Part shown: piece by piece, positions 1-9,288 of the stretch
How positions within the stretch are numbered: the stretch's first letter is position 1
How the letters are laid out: every line of letters begins with the position of its first letter
DNA from: Lysobacter sp.
GTDB taxonomy: Bacteria > Pseudomonadota > Gammaproteobacteria > Burkholderiales > Usitatibacteraceae
Direction of reading: 5' to 3'
Assembly (NCBI GenBank): GCA_023700985.1
Contig: JAMPXV010000003.1
Span: 1 to 42,828 of the forward strand
DNA length: 42,828 nt
Translations under genes and position numbers: made by a program
Notes under the pieces: generated by a model
What the model saw: only the letters and a program-made list of their open reading frames with translations
What the model was told of the DNA's origin: nothing
Database searches by the model: none

Positions 1-389
1 CGCGCGAGCGACAGGTGCAGGCTCTTGAAGAGCTTCTCGATGAGGTTGGCGCGCTCGACGAGGTAGCCCATGAACACGAAGAGCGGCACGGCGATCAGGA
101 CGTCGTTGGACATCACCGCGTAGGCGCGCTGGACCATGAGGTCCAGCACCTGCTGCACCGCGATGTCGGGGTTCACGCTGCGGTAGGCGAGCCAGCCGAA
201 GAAGACGCCCATGCCCATCAGCGTGAAGGCCGTCGGGAAGCCCAGCATGATGGCCACGACCACGAGCCCGAGCATGATGAGCCCGAGGTGCCCGTTGGTG
301 AGGTTGGTCCACGGCGTGAAGATGACGAGCGGCGTGAGGATCATCCCCATGAGGATGAAGCCGAACCAGAGCTCCTTGCGGATCTTCAT
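1..389 (-). CDS. dctM: TRAP transporter large permease (DctM), N-terminal part, truncated by the window edge
   Basis: Manual reverse-strand translation from ATG at 389: MKIRKELWFGFILMGMILTPLVIFTPWTNLTNGHLGLIMLGLVVVAIMLGFPTAFTLMGMGVFFGWLAY...; directly downstream of dctQ with a 4-nt overlap. Confidence 0.85.
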   Translation of the reverse strand, partial: MKIRKELWFGFILMGMILTPLVIFTPWTNLTNGHLGLIMLGLVVVAIMLGFPTAFTLMGMGVFFGWLAYRSVNPDIAVQQVLDLMVQRAYAVMSNDVLIAVPLFVFMGYLVERANLIEKLFKSLHLSLA

Positions 390-1009
390 CGCGCGCCCTC
401 CTGGCGGGTGACGAGCGCGTCGAGCTTCTCGATGTCCTCGGTCTTCACGTTAACCATTTCCTTGAGCTTGTCGACGTCGACTTCCTCGACGTCCTCCTCG
501 CGCGAGGGCCATTCGCCCTGCTTGAGACAGACGATGCAGCGGACGATTTCCACGATCCCCTGCAGCAGCAGGAACGCGCCCGCGACCGGGATGATGGTCT
601 TGAAGGGGTAGATGGGCGGGCCGTCGGCCGTGATGTTGGAGTGCTCGTTGATCGCCCAGCTCTCCGCCGCGTAGGTGTAGCCCGCCCAGCACAGGGCGAT
701 CACGCCGGGGATGAAGAAGACGAAGTACAGGATGAGGTCGACCGTGGCCTGCGTGCGCGGCCGGAAGAAGCCGTAGAGCACGTCGCCGCGGACGTGGCCG
801 TTCTTGGCGAGCGTGTAGGCGCCGGCCATCATGAAGAGCGTGCCGTACAGCATGATCATCACGTCGAAGGCCCACGGGTGCGGGTTGTCGAGCGCGTAGC
901 GCGAGAAGACCTCCCACGAGATGAGCGCCGTGAGCGCGACGATGAGCCACGAGAACGCGTGGCCCACGAAGGTGCTCGTCTTGTCGACGAATAGCAGCAG
1001 CTTTTGCAT
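386..1009 (-). CDS. dctQ: TRAP transporter small permease (DctQ)
   Basis: 207-aa ORF, four hydrophobic segments, DctQ-like SWEVFSRYALDNPHPWAFD; adjacent to dctM and dctP. Confidence 0.85.
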   Translation of the reverse strand: MQKLLLFVDKTSTFVGHAFSWLIVALTALISWEVFSRYALDNPHPWAFDVMIMLYGTLFMMAGAYTLAKNGHVRGDVLYGFFRPRTQATVDLILYFVFFIPGVIALCWAGYTYAAESWAINEHSNITADGPPIYPFKTIIPVAGAFLLLQGIVEIVRCIVCLKQGEWPSREEDVEEVDVDKLKEMVNVKTEDIEKLDALVTRQEGAR

Positions 1010-1075
1010 GGCGGTCTGCCTGTTGCGGTTGCCCGGCGATCGGTCCGCCCGCCCGCAGGCGGCGGCTGAAACGAA

Positions 1076-1107
1076 ACAGCCATCCGGCGGCTTCGCCGGA
1101 TGGCTGT
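1076..1107. promoter_or_regulatory. Intercistronic hairpin between dctP and dctQ (possible attenuator or mRNA-stabilising stem)
   Basis: Perfect 14-bp stem ACAGCCATCCGGCG-GCTT-CGCCGGATGGCTGT; no obvious U-tract. Confidence 0.6.
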
Positions 1108-1123
1108 GACGGTTGACGCGCGC

Positions 1124-2248
1124 CTAGCCCTTCTTCGGCGCGGCGGCGGGTTTCGCGAAGTAGTGGTTGTAGGCCATGCGGCGGCCCACCACGGTGTCCA
1201 GTTCCCACTTCACGGCGCGCTCGGCGAACTGCTTCTGGGAAGCCTCGATCTCCTTGAAGAGCGCGTTGCCATCGGCCTTCTTGGCCGCGGCGGCGTCGTA
1301 GCCGGTGAGCTGTTGCTGCAGCACCGGATCCGGCGTCTTGTAGAACTTGACGCCCTTCTTCTGCAGGTCCTGGTAGTCCTTGGAATAGCGGTCGACCGCC
1401 TTCCAGCTCATGTCGGCGGAGGCAGCCTCGACCGCGTTCTCGATGATCGCCCTCATCTTGCCCGGCAGCGCGTCGAACTTGGTCTTGTTGAACATGATCT
1501 CGAACTGCTCGGCGTTCTGGTGGTAGCTCTGCAGCATGCACACCTTGGAGACGTCGGAGAAGCCCAGGAGGTTGTCGGACGAGGCGTTGTTGAACTCGGC
1601 CGCGTCCAGCAGGCCGCGGTCCATGGCCGGGACGATCTCGCCGCCGGGCAGGGCGTTCACCGCGGCGCCCAGCGCCGTGAACACGTCGATCGAGATGCCG
1701 ACCGTGCGGAACTTGAGGCCCTTGAAGTCGGCGGCCTTGGTGATGGGCTTCTTGAACCAGCCCAGGGGCTGGGTGGGCATCGGGCCGTACGGGAAGGACA
1801 CGACGTTGGCGTTGATCGAGCCGTAGAGCTTGCTCAGGAGTTCCTTGCCGCCGCCGTACTTGTGCCAGGCGAGCATCATGTTGGCGTCCATGCCGAAGGC
1901 CGGGCCGGAGCCCCACAGGGCGAGCGCGTTCTGCTTGCCGTAGTGGTACACGAGCACCCCGTGGCCGCCGTCCAGCGTGCCCTTGGAGACCGCGTCCAGC
2001 AGGCCGAAGGCCGGGACCACCGCGCCGGCCGGGAGCACCTCGATCTTGAGGTCGCCGCCGGTCATGTCGTTCACCTTCTTGGCGAAGTCCAGTGCGTACT
2101 CGTGGAAGATGTCCTTCGAGGGCCAGGTGGACTGCCAGCGCATCGCGATCGGGCCCTGGGCCTTGGCGATCATCGGGAAGGCGAGGGTGGAAGCGCCGGC
2201 GGCACCTGCCAGGAAATTGCGTCGCGTGACGCGAGTCTTGTCGGTCAT
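1124..2248 (-). CDS. dctP: TRAP transporter substrate-binding protein (DctP), Tat-type signal
   Basis: ORF 1124..2422; likely start at 2248 (MTDKTRVTRRNFLAGAAGASTLAFPMIAKAQ, Tat-like RRNFL motif); DctP-family body. Confidence 0.88.
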   Translation of the reverse strand: MTDKTRVTRRNFLAGAAGASTLAFPMIAKAQGPIAMRWQSTWPSKDIFHEYALDFAKKVNDMTGGDLKIEVLPAGAVVPAFGLLDAVSKGTLDGGHGVLVYHYGKQNALALWGSGPAFGMDANMMLAWHKYGGGKELLSKLYGSINANVVSFPYGPMPTQPLGWFKKPITKAADFKGLKFRTVGISIDVFTALGAAVNALPGGEIVPAMDRGLLDAAEFNNASSDNLLGFSDVSKVCMLQSYHQNAEQFEIMFNKTKFDALPGKMRAIIENAVEAASADMSWKAVDRYSKDYQDLQKKGVKFYKTPDPVLQQQLTGYDAAAAKKADGNALFKEIEASQKQFAERAVKWELDTVVGRRMAYNHYFAKPAAAPKKG

Positions 2249-2425
2249 TGTGTTTCTCCTCTGGGTTGTTGTTGCGCTCTTCAGAATGCGGCTCTTGCAG
2301 GCGGGGTGACTCGAGGGGGCGGCAAACCCGCCCGGGTGACATGGAATGCTAAAGCCCCGGGCGGGGTAAGGCAATAGATACCGTGGGGCGACCCCCTTTA
2401 CCCCCACTGCCGATAAAAGCACTGC

Positions 2426-4111
2426 CTACCGGTAGGACAAGAGCAGGAGGCCTGCCAGGACCACCACCACCCAGAGCATCATGGTCCGCGTGGCCCAGCT
2501 GCGGCCGATGGCCCCGGCCGGGCTCCCAATTCGAGCGGCCGTGCCAGCCACCCGCTCCGCCAGGCCCCGGGCCGGGCCCAGGGTGGCCCTTCGCAGCCCG
2601 GCGAGGCCGGCCTCGAGGGGGCCCCACGCGGCAGGCACCAGGCGCCGCCACAGCCAGTCGGTATCCAGCGTGATGGTGAGGGTGCGGCGCAGGAGCGGCA
2701 GGAGCAGGAAGAAGGCGAGCCCGGAAAAGAGCAGCAGCTGCAGCATCGCCACCACGTGCCCGGGCGTGTACGGCACATAGCTCACCGGGTACGGCAGGAG
2801 GGCGTAGAGGGGCCCGGGGGCCATGCCGATGCCGATGCACAGGAAGGCCATCAGCAGCATTGCGGCCCGCATAGGCGCCGGCGGGTCCGGGGGGCGCATC
2901 CCCGAGTCCTTCTGGAAGAAGACGAACCACGGGAACTTGATGCCGGCGTGCAGGAAGACGCCCGCCGAGGCCGCCGCCAGCAGCATCCACACGGCCTGCA
3001 GGTGCCCGTCGGCCGCGGCCTGCGAAATCATGGACTTGGACACGAACCCCGAGGTGAGGGGGAAGGACGAGATCGACAGCGCACCCACGATCCCGCAGGC
3101 CGCCGTGAGGGGCATGCTCTGGAAGAGCCCGCCCAGGTCGGTGCACTTGCGCTTGCCGGTCTGCAGGAGGACGGCGCCGGCCGACATGAGGAGCAGCGCC
3201 TTGTAGATGATGTGCGTGAATGCGTGCGCGGCCGCGCCGTTGACCGCCATGTCCGTGCCGATGCCCGCCCCGGTCACCATGAACCCCACCTGGTTCACGA
3301 TCGAATAGGCGAGGATGCGGCGCATGTCGTTCTCGAGGATCGCGAAGACGATTCCGTAGAACACCATGAAGAGCCCGATGGGGACGAGGATCTCCGTCCC
3401 CGCGAAGCCGCGCAGCAGCACGTAGACCGCCGTCTTCGTGGTGAACGCCGACAGGAACACCATCCCGCTCCACGAGGCCTCCGGGTAGGCGTCCGGGAGC
3501 CACGCCGACAACGGCGGCGCGCCGGCGTTGAGCAGGAACCCGGCGAGGATCAGCGCCTTGGCGACCGTGTCGGGGCGCATCGTCTCGAACGCAAGGGAGC
3601 CGGTCGCCGCCACGTGCCCCACCGTCCCCGCCATGAGGAGCATCCCGCCGAAGAGGTGCATGGCCAGGTAGCGCTGGCTCGCGGAGAAGGCCCGCGGCCC
3701 GGCCGACCAGAGCACGAGCGTGGAGCCGACGGCCATCACTTCCCAGAACACGAAGAGGGTGAGGAGGTCGCCCGCGAGCACCGCGCCGATGGCCGAGCCC
3801 GCGTACAGCAGGGCCGCGGGCACCTCGAGCCGGCTGGGCTGCCCGATCGCGAATAGCGCGCCCGCGAAGGCCATGATCGCGAAGATGGTCGCGAAGAGCC
3901 GCGACAGCCGGTCCAGGCGCACCACCGTCACGTCATAGCCGAGGAAGGCCCAGCGGCCGTAGGTGCCCTCGGGGAACGTCCACAGCAGCGCGAGGGCGAC
4001 GAGGGGCGCGGCGAGCAGCAGCGCCTGGCGCGCCCGGCCGCGAAGGAAGAAGGCCGCGACCCCCGCGAAGGCGAGCCACACGCCCGGATGCAGGAGCGCG
4101 CTAGCGGTCAT
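2426..4111 (-). CDS. Proton-conducting antiporter membrane subunit D family (MrpD/NuoN-like), third paralogue
   Basis: 561-aa polytopic protein; LTLFVFWEVMAVGSTLVLWSAG, AWLPDAYPEASWSGMVFLSAFTTKTAVYVLLRG, AHAFTHIIYKALLLMSAG motifs of the proton_antipo_M family. Confidence 0.85.
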   Translation of the reverse strand: MTASALLHPGVWLAFAGVAAFFLRGRARQALLLAAPLVALALLWTFPEGTYGRWAFLGYDVTVVRLDRLSRLFATIFAIMAFAGALFAIGQPSRLEVPAALLYAGSAIGAVLAGDLLTLFVFWEVMAVGSTLVLWSAGPRAFSASQRYLAMHLFGGMLLMAGTVGHVAATGSLAFETMRPDTVAKALILAGFLLNAGAPPLSAWLPDAYPEASWSGMVFLSAFTTKTAVYVLLRGFAGTEILVPIGLFMVFYGIVFAILENDMRRILAYSIVNQVGFMVTGAGIGTDMAVNGAAAHAFTHIIYKALLLMSAGAVLLQTGKRKCTDLGGLFQSMPLTAACGIVGALSISSFPLTSGFVSKSMISQAAADGHLQAVWMLLAAASAGVFLHAGIKFPWFVFFQKDSGMRPPDPPAPMRAAMLLMAFLCIGIGMAPGPLYALLPYPVSYVPYTPGHVVAMLQLLLFSGLAFFLLLPLLRRTLTITLDTDWLWRRLVPAAWGPLEAGLAGLRRATLGPARGLAERVAGTAARIGSPAGAIGRSWATRTMMLWVVVVLAGLLLLSYR

Positions 4112-4400
4112 AGTAGGTGTCCCCGCGCTTCAGCAGGAACCCCAGCAGCTTCGAGGCCACGACCATCGCCACGCAGGCGAGGAAGCCGTAGAGCGCGAAG
4201 AAAGCGGGCCAGCGCTCGACCTCGAAGTGCGGGTGCAGGTCCACCGCGAACCCGGCGGCCACCGTCGCGGCCAGCACGGCGATGAAGCCGATCCAGAGGC
4301 CGCGGATGGTCCGGGGGCGCATGAGCCAGTGGACCTCGCCCCCGCCGCCCCGCGGGGCGGGGGCGCTTGCGTCGGCTCGAGCCTTGGGCGACTTGGCCAT
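4101..4400 (-). CDS. Small membrane protein within the antiporter cluster (two predicted TM segments)
   Basis: In-frame part of ORF 4101..5171 from ATG at 4400: MAKSPKARADASAPAPRGGGGEVHWLMRPRTIRGLWIGFIAVLAATVAAGFAVDLHPHFEVERWPAFFALYGFLACVAMVVASKLLGFLLKRGDTYYDR; overlaps the next gene start. Confidence 0.7.
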   Translation of the reverse strand: MAKSPKARADASAPAPRGGGGEVHWLMRPRTIRGLWIGFIAVLAATVAAGFAVDLHPHFEVERWPAFFALYGFLACVAMVVASKLLGFLLKRGDTYYDR

Positions 4401-4402
4401 GG

Positions 4403-5860
4403 TCAACCTCCGATCAGGGCGCGCGCGAAGGCGATCGCGAGGCCCGGGAACAGGAACAGCGCCACGCAGGCGGCGGCCGTGAGCGCCTGCGCGATCACCA
4501 TGGGCGCGGGCGCCTCGTGCCCGTGGCCGTCGCGCTCCGGCGCCGGCAGGAAGAAGGCCCGCCAGACGATGGGCAGGAAGTACGCCGCGTTGAGGAGCGT
4601 GCTGGCCGCGAGCGCGCCCACAGCCAGCCAGTCCCGCGTGGCCATCGCGCCGGTGAGGATGAACCACTTCGAGACGAAGCCCGCGAGCGGCGGCAACCCG
4701 ATCATGGACAGGGCCCCGATCGCGAACGCGCCCATCGTCCACGGCATCGCGCGTCCGATGCCGTCGAGCTGGCTCACCTCGGTCTTGTGCGCCGCCGTGT
4801 AGATCGAGCCCGCCGCGAAGAAGAGCGTGATCTTGCCGAAGGCGTGCGCCACGAGGTGCAGCGCCGCGCCCATGATCGCCGCGGGCGTGAGGAGCGAGGC
4901 GGCCATCGTCACGTAGGCGAGCTGGCTCACCGTGGAGTAGGCCAGCCGGCGCTTGAGGTTGTCGGCGCGAAGCGCCACGGCGGAGGCGGCGACGAGCGTG
5001 AAGGCGGCCACGGCGGTAAGCCAGCCCGCGCCGCCAAGCGCCGCCAGCGCGTCGGTCCCGAAGACGTAGACGATCACCTTCACCACGCAGAAGACGCCCG
5101 CCTTCACCACCGCCACGGCGTGCAGCAGTGCCGATACCGGGGTGGGCGCGACCATCGCGGCGGGAAGCCACCGGTGGAAGGGCATGAGCGCCGCCTTGCC
5201 GATGCCGAACATGAAGAGCGCCAGCAGGATCGCCGCGGCCGTCGCGTCGACGCGCCCGCCGAGGATGCCCCCGGTGCGGAAGTCGAGCGTACCCGCGAGG
5301 ACCCAGGTCGCGATGATCGCGGGGAGCAGGAAGACGACCGACGTGCCCAGGAGCACGCCGAGGTACACGCGCCCGGCGCGCCGCGCCTCGTCGGTGCCGT
5401 GGTGCGTCACCAGCGGGTAGGTGACGAGGGTGAGGAGCTCGTAGAAGAGGAACAGCGTGAGGAGGTTGCCGGCGAACGCGATGCCGATGGCCGCGCCGAT
5501 GGCGCCCGCGAAGCAGACGAAGAAGCGCGTCTGGTTCTCCTCGCCGTTGCCGCGCAGGTAGCCGATCGAGTAGGCCGTGCTCACCACCCAGAGCGTCGAG
5601 GCCACGGCGGCGAAGAGCCAGCCGAGCGGCTCCACCACGAGCGCCACCTGCAGGCCGGGCAGCATCTCGAAGAGCGTGGCCGACGGCCTCTCGCCCGCCA
5701 GCACCGCCGGCGCGAGAGAGACCACCACGAAGAAGAGCATGGCCGCCGTCGCGAAGGTGGCGGCCTCGCGGAGATCCGGCTTGCGCCGCGCCAGGAGCAC
5801 GAGCGCGATGCCGGCGAACGGTATGCAGAGCGCGGCGAGCGCGAGTCCGCCGTTCGTCAT
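4403..5860 (-). CDS. Monovalent cation/H+ antiporter subunit D family protein, second paralogue
   Basis: In-frame part of ORF 4403..6646 from ATG 5860 (MTNGGLALAALCIPFAGIALVLLARR); LFLFYELLTLVTYPLVTHHG, GIGKAALMPFHRWLPAAMVAPTPVSALLHAVAVVKAG. Confidence 0.88.
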   Translation of the reverse strand: MTNGGLALAALCIPFAGIALVLLARRKPDLREAATFATAAMLFFVVVSLAPAVLAGERPSATLFEMLPGLQVALVVEPLGWLFAAVASTLWVVSTAYSIGYLRGNGEENQTRFFVCFAGAIGAAIGIAFAGNLLTLFLFYELLTLVTYPLVTHHGTDEARRAGRVYLGVLLGTSVVFLLPAIIATWVLAGTLDFRTGGILGGRVDATAAAILLALFMFGIGKAALMPFHRWLPAAMVAPTPVSALLHAVAVVKAGVFCVVKVIVYVFGTDALAALGGAGWLTAVAAFTLVAASAVALRADNLKRRLAYSTVSQLAYVTMAASLLTPAAIMGAALHLVAHAFGKITLFFAAGSIYTAAHKTEVSQLDGIGRAMPWTMGAFAIGALSMIGLPPLAGFVSKWFILTGAMATRDWLAVGALAASTLLNAAYFLPIVWRAFFLPAPERDGHGHEAPAPMVIAQALTAAACVALFLFPGLAIAFARALIGG

Positions 5861-7338
5861 CGCCCGGCCCCCATCAGCGCCGCGGCGGCGCGCGTCGCGG
5901 CGTCGAGAACGGGTGTCGCGTGCAGGCCCAGCGCGACCACCGCGGCGGTCATCGCGAGCGCCGGCGCCGTCATCTCCCACGGTGCCTCGCCCGGCGACGG
6001 GGCGCCCGCCGGGGGCTCCCGGAAGTACGCGCATTCGACGAAGCGCCACACGTAGGCGACCGCGAGAAGCGAACTGAGGAGCACCGCCGCGACGATCCAC
6101 CACTGCCCGGCCCCCATGGCCGCGGCCACCAGCGCCCACTTGCTCGCGAATCCGGCGGTTCCGGGCACGCCGATGAGGCTCAGGCCCCCGAGGACGAAGG
6201 CGAAGGCGGCCACGGGCATGGTGCGGCCCAGCCCCGCCAGACGGTCGAACCCCGTCCCGCCGAGGCGCAGCGCCATCGCGCCGGCCAGCAGGAAGAGCGC
6301 CCCCTTGGTGATGCCGTGGTTCACCACGTGGGCCATGGCCGCGGCGAGCCCCGTCGCGCTGCCGAGCGAGATGCCGAGCGTGATGTAGCCGATCTGCCCC
6401 ACGCTCGAGAAGGCGAGCAGGCGCTTGAGGTCCTTCTGCACGATGGCCGCGGCGGAGGCGACGAAGAGCGCGGCCACCGACAGGACCGCGAGCACGGGCC
6501 CGATCGGCAGGTCGCGGAACACCGCGTCCGCCCCGAAGACCGAGAAGTACACGCGCATGAGCACGTAGAGGGAGACCTTCGTGGCCGTCGCCGCGAGGAA
6601 GGCGGACACGACCGACGGCGCGTAGGTGTAGGCGTTGGGCAGCCACGCGTGCAGCGGGAAGAGTGCCAGCTTCAGGCCGATGCCCGCGGTGATGAACGCG
6701 AGCCCGACCACCAGCGGCCGCGTGTCCGCCACCCCGTCGAGCCGCGCGGCCATGTCGGCGAAGTTGAGCGTCCCCGTGGCGAGGTAGAGCATGCCCACGC
6801 CGATGATGTAGAGCGTGGCGCCCGTCGTGCCCAGGATGAGGTACTGGTAGGCGGCGGTGAGCGCGCGGCGGTCGCGCCCCAGCGCGATGAGCACGTAGGT
6901 GGCGAGCGACGAGATCTCGAGGAACACGAACAGGTTGAACGCGTCCCCCGTGAGCGCGATGCCGAGCAGCCCCGACAGGCAGAGCATCAGCAGCGCATAG
7001 AAGAGGTACTGGCGCTCCTGGCCGATCTCCGCCGTGACGCTGCGGCGGGCGTACGGCATGGCCACGAGCGCCATCGCGCTCACGAGGAGGGCCACCAGGG
7101 CGTTGGCGGCGTCGACGCGGTACTCGATCCCCCAGGGCGGCGGCCAGCTGCCGATCGCGTAGGAGATCGTGCCCTCGACGGTGACGCGCGCGAGGAGCGA
7201 GGCCGACATCGCCGCCGTGGCCGCCGCCACGGCGAACGCGATCGCCCAGCCGAGGAAGCCGCTCCTCGCCACCACGATGAGCGGGGCGGCGACGAGCGGC
7301 ACGACGGCGAGGAGGACGGGAAAGTGTTCGGCGGGCAA
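5857..7338 (-). CDS. mrpD: Monovalent cation/H+ antiporter subunit D family protein, first paralogue (MrpD/NuoN-like)
   Basis: 493 aa; LFVFLEISSLATYVLIALG, GIGLKLALFPLHAWLPNAYTYAPSVVSAFLAATATKVSLYVL. Confidence 0.88.
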   Translation of the reverse strand: MPAEHFPVLLAVVPLVAAPLIVVARSGFLGWAIAFAVAAATAAMSASLLARVTVEGTISYAIGSWPPPWGIEYRVDAANALVALLVSAMALVAMPYARRSVTAEIGQERQYLFYALLMLCLSGLLGIALTGDAFNLFVFLEISSLATYVLIALGRDRRALTAAYQYLILGTTGATLYIIGVGMLYLATGTLNFADMAARLDGVADTRPLVVGLAFITAGIGLKLALFPLHAWLPNAYTYAPSVVSAFLAATATKVSLYVLMRVYFSVFGADAVFRDLPIGPVLAVLSVAALFVASAAAIVQKDLKRLLAFSSVGQIGYITLGISLGSATGLAAAMAHVVNHGITKGALFLLAGAMALRLGGTGFDRLAGLGRTMPVAAFAFVLGGLSLIGVPGTAGFASKWALVAAAMGAGQWWIVAAVLLSSLLAVAYVWRFVECAYFREPPAGAPSPGEAPWEMTAPALAMTAAVVALGLHATPVLDAATRAAAALMGAGR

Positions 7339-7348
7339 GGTGGGCGCT

Positions 7349-7705
7349 TCAGTCGTCTTTCGCGTCGGCGGCGAGGAGCTCGTCCTCGTCGACCGTGCCG
7401 TAGGCCTCGCGGATGCGCACCACCAGCGCGAGGCCCAGCGCGAGGGTGGCCACGCCCACGACGATGGCGGTGAGGATGAGCACGTGCGGCAGGGGGTTGG
7501 AGTAGAGCGTGATGCCCGGGGTGACGATGGCCGCCGTGCCGCCGATGAGCTTGCCGGGCGCGACGTAGAGCAGGTACACGGAGGTCTGGAAGATCCCCAG
7601 CCCGACCAGCTTCTTCACGAGGTTGCCGCGCGAGATGACGATGTAGAGCCCGGTCATCATCACGAAGACCGTGGCCCAGTAGCTGAAGTGCCCGAGGAAG
7701 CTCAA
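7349..7705 (-). CDS. mrpC: Na+/H+ antiporter subunit C (MrpC/NuoK-like)
   Basis: 118 aa, three TM segments, NuoK-like GLYIVISRGNLVKKLVGLGIFQTSVYLLYVA. Confidence 0.85.
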   Translation of the reverse strand: MSFLGHFSYWATVFVMMTGLYIVISRGNLVKKLVGLGIFQTSVYLLYVAPGKLIGGTAAIVTPGITLYSNPLPHVLILTAIVVGVATLALGLALVVRIREAYGTVDEDELLAADAKDD

Positions 7706-8136
7706 CTGTCCTCCTCGAAGTCGCGCCCCCGGCCGGCGAAGATGTAGAAGATCTTGAGCATGACGCCGCTCACCGTGATGCCCACCCCGGCCTCCACCCA
7801 GAAGATGCCGCGGTGCTGGCCGTGCACGGGGTCGGGGTCGAGCACGAAGTAGTCGAGGAAGTTGCCGCCCAGGAGCAGCCCCGCGATGCCCACGCCGGCG
7901 TAGACCAGCACGCCCAGGGCGACCATCGACTCGACGACCGGCTCGGGCACCGCGCGCCGCGCCGCGGCCAGCCCGAAGATCACTGCGTAGAACACGACAG
8001 CCGCCGCGATCACCACGCCCGCCTGGAACCCGCCGCCGGGCCCGTAGTCGCCGTGGAACTGGACATAGAGCGCGAACATCAGCGCGAAGGGGATGAGGAT
8101 CTTCGCGACGACGCGAAGGATGATGTCGGACTTCAC
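7702..8136 (-). CDS. mrpB: MnhB-domain antiporter subunit B
   Basis: GTG start at 8136: (M)KSDIILRVVAKILIPFALMFALYVQFHGDYGPGGGFQAGVVIAAA..., typical MnhB HG..GPGGGFQAG motif. Confidence 0.87.
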   Translation of the reverse strand: MKSDIILRVVAKILIPFALMFALYVQFHGDYGPGGGFQAGVVIAAAVVFYAVIFGLAAARRAVPEPVVESMVALGVLVYAGVGIAGLLLGGNFLDYFVLDPDPVHGQHRGIFWVEAGVGITVSGVMLKIFYIFAGRGRDFEEDS

Positions 8137-8681
8137 GGGCCGCCCTCCCCGTCCTTGCGCCGCCGGCGCCGCAGCAGCGCGATGACGCCGATGCCGGCGG
8201 CGAAGACGACGGTGGTCTCGCCCAGCGTGTCGTAGCCGCGGTAGCTCGCGAGCACCGCGGTCACCACGTTGGGCACGCCGGTCTCCCTCGGCCCGTCCTC
8301 CAGGTAGCGGGGCGCCACGTGCCGGTGGATGGGCGATTGCGGGTCCGAGAACGCGGGCAGCCCGTGAGTGCCGTAGGCGACCAGCAGCCCCGTGAAGATC
8401 ACGACCGCGAGGGGCCAGGCGGGGCGCCTCGCGGGCTTGGCCTCCAGGCTCCCGACCAGGTGCAGCGCGCCCAGCAGCAGCACGGTGGAAATCCCCGCGC
8501 CCACTGCCGCCTCGGTCATCGCGACGTCGGCCGCGTCGAGTGCGGCCAGCGCCGTGGCCATGATGAAGCTGTAGGCCCCCGAAAGCACGACCACGCCGAA
8601 GAGGTTGCGGATACGGGCAATGGCCACGCCGACGATGGCGAGCATCGCGAGGAGGGCGGCGACGGCGCCGGTCTCGATCAC
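8133..8681 (-). CDS. DUF4040/MbhD-MbhE-like antiporter subunit (MrpA C-terminal-like)
   Basis: 182 aa; MTEAAVGAGISTVLLLGAL and VPNVVTAVLASYRGYDTLGETTVVFAAGIGVIALL are MrpA-C-terminus/MbhDE signatures. Confidence 0.82.
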   Translation of the reverse strand: MIETGAVAALLAMLAIVGVAIARIRNLFGVVVLSGAYSFIMATALAALDAADVAMTEAAVGAGISTVLLLGALHLVGSLEAKPARRPAWPLAVVIFTGLLVAYGTHGLPAFSDPQSPIHRHVAPRYLEDGPRETGVPNVVTAVLASYRGYDTLGETTVVFAAGIGVIALLRRRRRKDGEGGP

Positions 8682-9001
8682 TTCTCATCCCCGGATGCGT
8701 CGCCCTCGAGGACGGGGACGATGCCGCGCTCGTGGGCGGCCTTGGCGAGGGCGTGGGTGGCGGTGGGGCTCGCGAAGAAGATGAGCAGGCCCAGGATCGC
8801 GAGCTTGGCGGTCGCGAGCGTGAGCCCCGCGAGCAGCATGAGGCCCGCGATCACCAGCCCCGCGCCCAGCGTCTCGATCACGCTCGCGGCGTGCATTCGC
8901 GTGTAGAAGTCCGGCATGCGCAGCAGCCCCACCGCGCCGATCACGCAGAAGAGCCCGCCGAGCGCGAGCAGCACCATCGCCAGGATCTCGACCGGCGTCA
9001 T
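8678..9001 (-). CDS. mrpG: Na+/H+ antiporter subunit G
   Basis: MTPVEILAMVLLALGGLFCVIGAVGLLRMPDFYTRMHAASVIETLGAGLVIAGLML; MrpG GLLRMPDFYTRMHAA motif. Confidence 0.9.
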   Translation of the reverse strand: MTPVEILAMVLLALGGLFCVIGAVGLLRMPDFYTRMHAASVIETLGAGLVIAGLMLLAGLTLATAKLAILGLLIFFASPTATHALAKAAHERGIVPVLEGDASGDEK

Positions 9002-9288
9002 CGCATCTCCTCGTCGTCGACGGGGCTCGCGTGGCCGAGATCCCCGAGCCGGAAGAACTTGAGCACCGCGATCGTCCCCACCACGTTGAGGAGACCGTAG
9101 ACCAGCGCGAGGTCGGTGTACTCGGGGCGCCCGGTGAGGAACTCCAGCACGGCGAGGAGCAGCATCGCCACGGTGCCGATCGCGTTCACCGCGAGGGCCC
9201 TGTCGAAGAGCGTCGGGCCCAGGAACGCGCGCACCAGGGCGAGCGCCAGGGTCACGAGGAGGGCCACGATGGCGGGCGCGTAGATCAC
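8998..9288 (-). CDS. mrpF: Na+/H+ antiporter subunit F
   Basis: GTG start at 9288: (M)IYAPAIVALLVTLALALVRAFLGPTLFDRALAVNAIGTVAML...; MrpF GPTLFDRALAVN motif. Confidence 0.88.
   Translation of the reverse strand: MIYAPAIVALLVTLALALVRAFLGPTLFDRALAVNAIGTVAMLLLAVLEFLTGRPEYTDLALVYGLLNVVGTIAVLKFFRLGDLGHASPVDDEEMR

Noticed and set aside
450-2342. Long Arg/Gly/His-rich ORFs antisense or out of frame to real genes (e.g. 450..2342, 4367..6055, 5920..7473, 12255..15236, 27710..30730, 30685..33603)
   Set aside because: Typical spurious ORFs of high-GC DNA; low-complexity composition and overlap with strongly recognised proteins.
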